From Hyperoplus lanceolatus (lineage: Eukaryota > Chordata > Actinopteri > Uranoscopiformes > Ammodytidae), in assembly GCA_026929865.2 (NCBI GenBank), contig CM049397.1:26788198-26852197 (forward strand): a DNA stretch of 64,000 nucleotides. Reading direction: 5' to 3'. Of the stretch, positions 36,253 through 46,052 are shown one piece after another. The translations under genes were made by a program, and so were the position numbers. Position 1 is the first letter of the stretch; each line of letters begins with the position of its first letter. Below the pieces are notes generated by a model. That model saw only the letters and a list, made by a program, of their open reading frames with translations, was not told the DNA's origin and did not search any database.

Positions 36253-38392
36253 ATGTTTTGGATGGAAATGAACTAACCCAATCCTACTCTCTGGTTTGTC
36301 TTTTTACCTTCTTTTTTCTCAGCTGCTAACTTCTTGGTGAGCATGTACAATATATGGTCAAAATAAACACCCATCTTACAGGTTCATTTCAATCTCAATT
36401 AGTCTTGTCATATCCTGATGCGTCTCGTCAGTAAGATGTTAGATTAGATATAGTACAGGTGAAGATTTCCGAGTAAAACATTACATTACCAGAATATCTC
36501 TTTCAAGCCCTGAAAGAGTGCTCCACCAGTTTAGCATCACACCCCCTTGTCCTGGCTGTGGGGACTAATATAGGTTTATTTGATCTCTTCTCTACAAATT
36601 GTTGGAGCCCACAATGGATAGTTTTAAAAAAGGCAAATTCCAATTTCCACTGGGGATTACAATTCCTAAAGAGAAGTTATTGAATATGCCAAGTCACTGA
36701 ATTATTATCGGAGTCCTGAAAAGATCTGGCATTAAAACAACTTTTAAACTGTTTTTTAGAGTTTTATATAAATAAAGCCTTACCTAAAAGAATAGGCGGA
36801 CATTAATAGAAAAAATGTCATTAGGCCTATAATGCAGCATCAATCAATGCTGCCTTCAAACTGACTTAACAGTTGAGACCCCCCTCAAACAATTCCACCT
36901 TCACATAGGCCTATATAACCTACAAATATATAGCCTACAGACATGTGTGTTTAGCCTGTAAATATGTAAATCTGACACATGTTCTTTGTAAAACAAAACA
37001 AAAATTAAACGTTTACATTACCCACAATGCAAGTTGAGCGCCGACAGTACGGTCCTTTCTTCAGAGATTCCATTGTTAGCAAGTGTAGGCTAATTTAACC
37101 ACCAGAGATATAAGGGATGTACTACAGATATTTGGTAAGCTTAAATGTTGGTTCCTTTAAAATATCTTTCCTTCAGGCTCCTGACGTAGCCTAATTTGCA
37201 AGTTACATCGCTTGTGGCAGCAGTAACACACACATCTGTCTGCCTGTGTTGATAGCATATTTAGAGAAGGCTGAGTGAGATGAAAGTAAAAATTAAACTC
37301 CAAACAAGCCATGTCATGTAGCCTTAATAATTTACTAACTCTTTCTGCCAAACTAATTGCACGAGAATGTCACGCTCTTTAAACGTAATGCCTTTCAGTA
37401 GCGTTACAGTGCCACCTAGAGTTCCAGGATGGTAAATGCTGTAGTCTACTGCAACCCTGTACTGGGAATATTGGCTTCAGCTTCAGACATGGTGACCAGC
37501 TGTTCATTTAAATATTTTTCACAAGAGGTAGGCCTATCTTACATGATGGCTTATTACGAAACATCGAAATAGTTATTTTTGGATTTCTACATTTAGTAGC
37601 CTAATTAAGGCCACTCAGAAATCCAGTCACTCACATTAGAAACTCCAAAACAGAACACAAATAGCCTTAGCTTGGTCATCCGTGCAGTGCATTGTCTGCC
37701 ATATTTATTTAGTTGTGTCATAGTAAAACACCATAAGGGCTAGGAATCTCAGACATTAAATGAATAATAACAAAATATGTCTGGAATTACCAAACTTCTC
37801 TTGGTTTGAAGCATGTACGTTTTTCTGGACCTTTGGGGACACCATGAGTAACAAAACAAGTGCATCACTTAGGCCTACGTTTTAGAGCAGCTGTCCTCTA
37901 TTGATGGTATTTTCCACTGGTCTCTTTTTACTGTTGAAGGTGACAGACGTGGGCTTGGGAAGTAAAGTGTTTTTAAAGTCTTGTAGTCCAAATTTAACAA
38001 CATTAAACCCTGATTTTGCAAACAAACAGAGGCGTAACAACATTCAGATTCATTCAGACATCAGGGTGGGAAGAGTAATCCAAATGATAAAGATCTTAGA
38101 ATTGAATTGTCATCTAAATGGACTTAAAGATAAAGTGACGTCAGTGCCTTGTGAGATCTGATTGGCTTTATGAAAAAAAGCTCTACAGCCAGAAAACTAA
38201 CTGATTAAACAAATGCAAAGAGGGATGAAATAATGAAGCCTAAAAAAACATTTTGCTTTTTGGTGACCATTACTTTTTTCAAAGGAAGACCAATAGGCCT
38301 ACATTTAAGCAGAAGAAAAATATTGCCATTTAATTTCAGCTTTAAATAAAAGTATTTTTACCATGTCGACATCTGAATTGATAGTTTATTGC
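36253..38392. other. Intergenic between convergent kcmf1 and slc20a2
   Basis: No gene seen. A segment at 36687-36735 shares its sequence with 49355-49428, which carries 23 or so extra bases. Confidence 0.5.
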
Positions 38393-38650
38393 TTAAAGCT
38401 CACATATTATGTACTTTGCTGTCAGTTTTATATGGTCTAAGTAGTCCCTAATACTTATTTTTTTAAATGTTTGCTGAGATCATTTATTGTAGCAAGCTTC
38501 TATACCCTGATGTTCCTCTGGTCTCAGGATGACCTATATTGGTGTCTGCAGCCTCCGATCTGGCTGGCCCCTCCCACCGTCTCTGCCGTGCTCTCGTGAT
38601 ACTAGAGAGACACTGCGTGACTACGAACACAGTGTTTACCCAGAGCGAAG
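38393..38650. mobile_element. Family 1 MITE, left half
   Basis: TTAAAGCTCACATATTATG and the following TATGGTCTAAGTAGTCCCTA match the left part of the element at 22906-23430. The right part is absent. Confidence 0.65.
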
Positions 38651-39155
38651 CCATACTTTGAACAGTATGACCTGACATGATTAACCCTTGTGCCCCCTTC
38701 GAATTTACTATACACTCACCACTGTCGTGCCAAAATGTCCACGCTCACAAAAAGTGCTATTAAATCATCATACATCAATATTTTTTCTGATTTTTTTTTT
38801 TGCATAAATCTCTTAAACAACTTCTCACCGACTCTAAACTACCAAACATTTAATAATGTTCAGGAGTTTAACCCTTTAAATGCCAGTTTAAGCATTTGCA
38901 TTATTTCAACATTTCATACCAAAAAACATATAGGGGAAGGTGGGGTGATTTGTGCAACTTTTTACTCAAAGTGATTTTAAAGTGAGGCCTTGACAGTTAT
39001 GTCTCCAACTCAAATATGTACATATATTTCAGGATGTTGTGCATCCCTGGCAATAAAAACTTTGGATCTGGAATAAACTGTTTAAGAAATATAGCTTTCG
39101 GAAAAAAAGTTGTCTTGTCGCACAAATCACCCCACGTAGTGGGGTGATTTGTGCG

Positions 39156-39345
39156 TCATTGTGTCACAATGACAAAGTCACCATCATCATCTTTCTGGCC
39201 ATCTGAACTCTCATCAGTGGTGTCGTTAAGTGGAATTGAGATGTCACTCTCTCCTGAGCTACTGTAGACTATCACTTTCTTCTGGTGACCAGCGTATACA
39301 GCCATGCCACTGGCACAACTCTCAGAAATGTACTTTGCACTAGTT
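39156..39345 (-). pseudogene. Possible transposase C-terminal remnant
   Basis: An open frame of about 60 codons ends with an acidic, Ser/Asp-rich tail (DESSDGQKDDDGDFVIVTQ, stop at 39156) right beside an internal palindrome that repeats the terminal-repeat sequence. It is cut off upstream by the inserted LINE fragment. The position inside a TA-flanked element suggests the end of its transposase. No catalytic DDE/D segment survives, so the call is an inference from context. Confidence 0.4.
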
Positions 39346-39657
39346 GCTCCGTGCTTGTGGAACCAACTGCCACCTGACAAATGTGATTCCCCCTACATTT
39401 CTGCCTTTAAATCAAGGCTCAAAACCCATATGTACACCCTGGTGTTTCCTCCCCATTAACCTCTGCACTACTTACTTACCTCTGCACTACTATCTGTGTT
39501 TATGTGGATGTATGGGCTTTACGTCTTTTATTTTGGTTATTGTTATTTTACCTTCATTGTTTACCTACTGAATGCACAGCACGTGTACAGCACTTTGGAC
39601 AGTGCAAACTGTCATAAATGTGCTTTTATAAATACATTTTACTTACTTACTTACTTA
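39346..39657 (+). mobile_element. LINE 3'-end fragment with (ACTT)n tail
   Basis: The frame starting at 39358 reads WNQLPPDKC then SAFKSRLKTHMYTLVF and stops. This is the typical C-terminal end of fish CR1/Rex1/L2-group ORF2 proteins. It is followed by a short 3' UTR and an ACTT tetranucleotide tail at about 39640-39657. It is heavily 5'-truncated and nested inside the DNA transposon. Confidence 0.8.
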
Positions 39658-40563
39658 TAACTCACCCAGGCCCTTGCGCACAAATCACCCCATCCCCAGA
39701 ATTTTGGATAATAGGCATGATGCAGCAATTTAGGGTTGACATTGTGCTAACTATATAGACTCAAAGTGTAGCATACCAAAGCACTAAAACATGTGTCAAA
39801 TGTTTTCAAACGTGTCTATAATTGTTCAGACACAATAATCAAAAAACCTTGATCATGGAAATTTTACTTTGAAAGGCAAAACACAGTTTTTTTAGCTTAA
39901 ATGTGCTTATATCTTATTCCTTGTGTCTCCCTTCTTTACAGGATGAGTCAAATGGATGGCTCTTCTTAAATATGTGGTCACATTTCCAATTTCTTCCACG
40001 GTTTTCTAGAAACAAGGGGTTTTGCAACTTCCAAAATGCACAAATCACCCCACCTTCCCCTACAATTAATTATTTTCCATAAAATAAATAGTAGGGGGAT
40101 GTGGCATTAGTGGTGATTAGAGTATGGGATATGTCAAAGATTAGCAACCAATTTGATTTGATTGCATTAGTATTTTTTATGTAGTGCCAGATGTAACATA
40201 AAGCAACCTCTCACCACCTTCAAGCCAAAAATGTCCACGCTCACAAAAAGTGCTATCAAATCATCATACATCAATATTTTTTTCTGATTTTTTTTTGCAT
40301 AAATCTCTTAAACAACTTCTCACCGACTCTAAATTACCAAACATTCAATAATTTTCAGGATTTTAACCCTTTAAATGCCAGTTTAAGCATTTGCATTATT
40401 TAAATTTGCATACCAAAAAACACAAAAAATTAATTATTTTCCATGTAATAAATAGTAGGGGGATATGGCATTAGTGGTGATTAGAGTATGTGTCAAATAT
40501 TGTCAAATGATTAGAAACCAATTAGATTTGATTGCATTAGTATTTTTTATGTAGTGCCAGATG

Positions 40564-42103
40564 CAGAGGTGGAAAGAGTACACAAATATTCTACTCAAGT
40601 AAAAGTATGATTACTTGGAAAGTAAAAAAGTAAAAGTAAAAAAAAGTAAAAAAGTAGCTGATTTAAAATGTACTTAAAGTACAAGTTACTAGTTACTTTT
40701 TAACAGCGGGAGGGGGCGGGGGTCTCTTCAGTGTAGGGCATTATATGTATAGACAAACTAGTTTTGTTTAATTAATGCAACACTTTTACAAATTAAAGTG
40801 CACAAATTAAACAAATCATGTCACCACACATGTATGTATGTATACTGTGTCATTATACTTTAGATAAGCAAATATGGAGCAAATAGTCTGTTAATATGGG
40901 AATTTAACCGGTCTACAGACCTAAACAGACTGCAGCTGCAGTTCTAATAATGTAATTGTGTATAATTGATCTAAACCATGGACATTGCAAGGTTAGGCTG
41001 CTCGATTTTGACAAAAATCATAATCATGATTGACATTGTGTAATCACAATTATTATAGACAATTATTCATTGATTTAAGAACTGCAACATGCACTTATTT
41101 AACATTTGAAACCATCACTTTAAACATAGCCTATCCTAATTGAACTGAAAACAAGGAAATGCAAATAGCCTAAGTAAAACATATGTTTAATAATTAAATT
41201 AAATAAGTGTCAAAATCTAAATAAACCGTTGCAAATGTTGTTGATAGGGCACATCTTTTGCTAGCAGGAATGTGAGGGCATATTTTATTTATATCTCATG
41301 GAGCTGGCTGGATAAGCAAGTTGCATTGTAGGCTACAGTGTTCTTAATTGATGACTGTTGTGGTGGCAAGAGTCAAGGAGCTTTAAACTTCCTGTGTTTT
41401 TTATTTCTTTTATTGCTTGGTCATAGACCACTAGGATTCAACTTAAAGTGAGTAAACTAATTGGTCGTGATGTTTTGAGGTGCAGCTGGGTCGCATGCCT
41501 TTTTTCTCTCTCTCTCTCTCACGGTCGCTTATGTCATCTGACTCACGTGTCCGCGCGTAACATATCTTGCACATTATTTTAGTCTATTAGTTTTACCTTT
41601 CTTCTCGACCAAAGGCTGCCTTTCTGCCGTCTTCTGCACTGTTAAACTGAAAGCTAAACTATCAGGTGAGGGAGGGGCCGATCGCACAGCTGGATGAAAG
41701 GTTTGCTGCATTTAAAAGCCTTCACGTCTTCACGTGCGGTACAATGATAGTTTAACTAGGATTATTTTGTTTTAATGATAAAGGGAAACAATGTTTGTTG
41801 TTATCATGTAGTTGCAATGTGTTCTCTCCTCCTGTCGATCATTCACTGTGTTAGTTTCCGGTATTGTGCCGTAAAAGTAAAAGCCCCCCGCGATATTTCT
41901 TTTCTTTTCTCTCCTTTCCCTATCTATTTTTTTTACTCAGTAACGCAGGTGATATAAAATGTAGCGAAGTACAATACTTCACAATAAACATACTCAAAGT
42001 AAAAGTATAGGTTTTAAAAATCACTTAAAAAAATACAAGTACAGGAAAAAACTACTCAATTACAGGAACGCGAGTAAATGTAATTCGCTACTTTACACCC
42101 CTG
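40564..42103. mobile_element. hAT-type element, 1,540 bp, with 8-bp target duplication
   Basis: The ends are CAGAGGTGGAAAGAGTA and, in reverse complement, CAGGGGTGTAAAGTAG. The insertion is flanked by GCCAGATG at 40556-40563 and 42104-42111. The 8-bp duplication and CA..TG-type ends indicate the hAT superfamily. No long transposase frame is visible, so it is non-autonomous. Confidence 0.93.
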
Positions 42104-43130
42104 GCCAGATGTAACATAAAGCACCCTCTCACCACCTTCAAGCCAAAAATGTCCACGCTCACAAAAAGTGCTATCAAATCATCATACATCAATATTTTTT
42201 TCTGATTTTTTTTTGCATAAATCTCTTAAACAACTTCTCACCGACTCAAAATTACCAAACATTTAATAATGTTCAGGATTTTAACCCTTTAAATGCCAGT
42301 TTAAGCATTTGCATTATTTAAATTTTCATACCAAAAAACACAAAAAATTAATTATTTTCCATGTAATAAATAGTAGGGGGATATGGCATTAGTGGTGATT
42401 AGCGTATGTGATATGTCAAAGATTTATAGACAACTTATGGCGTCTCTGCTGCCAGCATTTTACTGTTATTTTACAGATACATTATTTACAGTGTAGGTAA
42501 ATAACAGGCAAACAACCATTGAGGAGATTCCTTTTAGTTTCACCGATGGAATTACTACACAAGTAGCTCCCTAAGCTTTGTCTCGTTATAAACGCGGCAT
42601 TATTAAGACTGCTGTGATTAAGATAAATTAGTAGCCTGGCATTCCCAGACCTGCCACTAGGCGCTGGCAAATTAAATTTGCTGCGCCTGTTGGTCTGGAA
42701 ACTCTCCGTTGAAGCTTTTTCAAAAAGACCAGAAATCTGGGCTCACGTTTCAATTGGTTCTATCTAATATGGGCGTGCCAGAGCCCTTTGTATGGTGCTC
42801 TGGGGCGGACGTAACCGGATGACGACAGTGACGTGCATGCGACGTCGAAGCCGTCCAATCAAAGATGGCTGCCGATATGTTGTGTGAGTTTGAGACTGCT
42901 TTGGCCTCGACCCTTTACGATTTGGAAGACGGCACTCAAATATTTCATTAGCAAGTAAGTGGAATGTTCCGTTTTGCCGACTGACCACGGCAAACGTTTA
43001 ATTTAGTTTAATTAGTTATCATAGACCACTGCAGGTGGAAGTTTCTGGTTACTAATGTGGGGGGGAAACATGGACATATAATGAAAATATGGGGATGTGG
43101 CTGTGCCGACTGTGACGTTATAGTCAGCTA

Positions 43131-43305
43131 GAATTCTGACTGGAGTATATTGGGGGGAGGGGTGGGGGTTTCAGAAAGGGGGAGAGTGAGAAAAGGAGAG
43201 ATTGTTATTTTTTAAATATTTTGGCAGTTTCTAGGCACACCGTGGACCCATGCATATGTTAGAACACATTTAAAAAGTGCATTTAGCATAATATGTGACC
43301 TTTAA
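43131..43305. mobile_element. Family 1 MITE, right half
   Basis: Nearly identical to 23250-23430, from GAATTCTGACTGGAGTATAT to the terminal ATATGTGACCTTTAA. The left half is missing. Confidence 0.85.
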
Positions 43306-43330
43306 AAAACCTGCTTCTGGGAACACCTTA

Positions 43331-44223
43331 TGGAAGTAAATGAGTGTCATCGGATTTTGAAAATAAAAAGCCATTGAATTTTAAGCACTGAATATTTATG
43401 CATTGAAATAACGTATCTGAATTTTTTGCAGCAATGAAATAATGTATCTGAATTTTTTGCCTCTGAATTTAACTCATTACATTTTAAACAACTAATTTAC
43501 ACCTTTATTTTACAATGTTCTCAAATTCAAAATCAAATATTCAATGTTAAAAAATTCAACGTGCCAAATTCAACTGCGAAATCCCATGTATGAAATTCAG
43601 AGTAAAACTTTGGGGACCCAAGGAAGAGCAATCGATCATAGATGCTAGATCGCGTTCAAACAAAGAGAGCCAGTGGGAATACCTTGGATACCCCTGACTG
43701 ATGCAGGAAGGCAAATCAGGTTTTAGTCAACGCAAGTAACGATGGTGCTTGGGTGAGTACAAACATGTTTCTATATAGGGAAGAATATAATGGCTAGCTA
43801 GCATATATATAGAAACATGTTTGTAGTACTCACCGAAGCACCATCGTTGCCGTTTGACATGGCTAAAACCTGATTTGCCTTCCTGCGTCAGTCAGGGGTA
43901 TCCAAGGCAACAAGCTAATATTCCCACTGGCCCTCTTTGTTTGAACGCGATCTAGCATCTATGATCGATTGCTCTTCCTTGGGTCCCCAAAGTTTTACTC
44001 TGAATTTCATACATGGGATCTTGCAGTTGAATTTGGCACGTTGAATATTTGCTTTTGAATTTGAGAACATTGTAAAATAAAGGTGAACATTAGTTGTTTA
44101 ACATTTAATGAGTTAAATTCAGAGGCAAAAAATTCAGATACATTATTTCAATGCATAAATATCCAGTGCTTAAAATTCAATGGCTTTTTATTTTCAAAAT
44201 CCGATGACACTCATTTACTTCCA
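43331..44223. mobile_element. Foldback-type palindromic element, 893 bp
   Basis: Almost the entire element is one inverted repeat. The left arm is about 43331-43777 and the right arm about 43804-44223, with a loop of about 26 bp. The ends read TGGAAGTAAATGAG...CTCATTTACTTCCA, and both are flanked by TA, fitting Tc1/mariner-like mobilisation. The arms differ by scattered substitutions and small indels. No protein-coding content. Confidence 0.92.
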
Positions 44224-44235
44224 TACCTTCTCACT

Positions 44236-46050
44236 TAAAGGTGCAGTGTGTAATATGACATCATCAAGAAAGTTCTACAAAGTTCTAGAATGCAACGCTC
44301 CCTGGGTAACCCCAACCCGTTCGAATAATAACAGAAGCTACAGTGGCCTTCAAGGTCAAGAACAATTCTAAATTTTAATTCAAATTCAAATTCAAATTCA
44401 AAGAACTTTATTTTTCCCGTGAGGTAACTTCATTTGTGGTCAGGCACATACAAACAAGACATACTTCAACAATAAATAGTCAGTATCATGTACGAGAATA
44501 AATAAATTTTTAAAAGTTAAAAGCTAAAAACCCTGTGGGTAGGGAGAAGGCTTCAATAGGTTGAAGCCTGGAGTAATGGGTTGGGTTTGGCGGGCTGGGG
44601 GGCCTACTGTTTATTCAACAGCCTGATGGATGCTGGAACAAAGGTGGACATGGCTCGTTTGGTTCTTAGGGGCAGGGAACGAAGTCTCCTTCCTGAAGGT
44701 AGCAGGTGGTACTGGTTGTTGAGGTTATGGGTGGGGTCCGATATGATCCGTCTACTTTTCCTGATGGCCTGTTTTTCAAATATGGCTGTGAGGGTGGTCT
44801 GTGGCTGTCCAATGATCTTCCCACTCAACTTTATGATCCTGTTGAGGGGACCTTTGTTCACCTCACTCAGGGAGCCAAACCAAGCCAGGATGCTGAAGGT
44901 GAGGGTGGATTGGATGAAGCAGTTGTAAAATGACTGGAGTATTGACTTGTCGACTTGCAGTCGTCGCAGCTTCCGGAGAAAGTACAGGTGTTGTTGACAT
45001 TTCTTGAAAATGCGGTCTGTGCTGCTTTTGAAGGTGAACTTGTGATCAATGATGGAACCGAGATATTTGTATTCTTCCAGTCTCTCAATTATCTGGCCAT
45101 CTAACTGAAGTGCAGGGGGGCTGGTGGAGGAGCGCCTGAAATCTATGACCATCTCTTTAGTTTTAGAGATGTTCAAGGTGAGATGGAAAGACGGCACCAA
45201 CTGCCGTCTGTCTGTGAGGAAGGAAAGGACCCACAAGGTGAGGTGTGGACTAACACCCAGTTTCTGGAGCTTGTGGCCCAAGAGGTGAGGTTGCACTGTA
45301 TTAAATGCACTTGAAAAGTCAATGAACACTAGCCTGGCGAAGTTCCCTGGTTTCTCCAGGTGCATGTGGACATTGTGCAGCAGCGTCACAACTGAATCCT
45401 CAACCCCTATGTCCTTCCTGTAGGCAAATTGAAGTGGGTCTGTAACGCCACTCACCTCCATCTGCAGTTCAGTGAGAATGAGCCTCTCAAAGCTCTTCAT
45501 CACGATTGATGTTAGAGCTACAGGGCGGAAGTCATTTTTGCAGGTGGGGTTGCTGTGTTTTGGTACTGGACAGATGATGGAGGATTTCCAGAGGGCAGGG
45601 ACGGAGTGCTCTGCTAGGGAGCGATTGAAGAGCCCACAGAACACTCCTGAGAGTTCCCTGTAGCAGGTCTTCAGGAGGCGACCTGATATCCTGTCAGGAC
45701 CAGCTGCTTTGCTGGGGTTTACTCCTTTGAAAACGTTCTCTACGTCCACCCTCTGTACTGCAAATGCCGCTGTGGATACTGTATTTTCCGTAAGCTCATT
45801 CATGAGTGACTCTGTCTCAAACAATGCACCTGATGACATTCCAACTATGACACTTTCAAGATGGCGGCACTAGGCCTTGGTCCATAATATGCAGAAATAT
45901 GGACATATATGAGAACCTTTCTAAGGGAAACAAATTATTAAAAAAAAATCAGCTATTATGCACTAGATTAAATGTACTTATGGATATTATAATTACTTTC
46001 TACAAAATCTGCTAGGAAATAAAACCCAAAATTCTACACACTGCAGGTTT
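44236..46050. mobile_element. MITE interrupted by a LINE
   Basis: The left end TTAAAGGTGCAGTGTGTAA pairs with the right end (reverse complement GCAGTGTGTAGAATTTTGGG, near 46046). Element body remains at 44236-44364 and 45841-46050. The stretch between is the LINE described separately, so the MITE is the older insertion. Confidence 0.65.
44365..45840 (-). pseudogene. Truncated LINE with reverse transcriptase lacking the catalytic core
   Basis: The 411-codon frame (44604-45839) starts in the RT fingers (KGVNPSKAAGPDRISGRLLK) and contains FIDFSSAFNTVQPHLL. It jumps from LSFLTDRRQLV straight to FHLTLNISKTKEMVIDFRR. The region that normally carries the GSPQGCVLSPLL-type block and the FADD catalytic aspartates is absent, yet the frame stays open. 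The C-terminal region is intact to SIRLLNKQ. A (TTTGAA)4-like tail lies at 44378-44402. The endonuclease is missing. It is a fish non-LTR element; I cannot set the clade. It cannot encode active RT. Confidence 0.88.
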
Positions 46051-46052
46051 AA

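Larger units (their letters stand above)
38933..40060. mobile_element. DNA transposon with 24-26 bp perfect terminal repeats and TA target
   Basis: Perfect inverted ends begin GGGGAAGGTGGGGTGATT and extend to about 24 bp, flanked by TA on both sides. The uninterrupted repeat copies at 40231 and 42149 show the empty site, so the boundaries are firm. The element contains a transposase-like remnant, an inner palindrome and a nested LINE fragment. The flanking TA suggests a Tc1/mariner/pogo-type element, but the family is not proven. Confidence 0.85.
38735..42430. repeat. Three-copy tandem repeat, unit about 370 bp, split by two transposons
   Basis: The block starting ATGTCCACGCTCACAAAAAG occurs at 38735, 40231 and 42149. 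Each copy continues through TTTAAATGCCAGTTTAAGC and TAGTAGGGGGAT to GTAGTGCCAGATG. After subtracting the insertions at 38933-40060 and 40564-42103, the spacing is about 366 and 370 bp, so the copies were originally head-to-tail. No coding potential. Confidence 0.9.

Noticed and set aside
38735-42430. CRISPR-like array
   Set aside because: Only three units of about 370 bp with no short repeat-spacer pattern, in a vertebrate genome.
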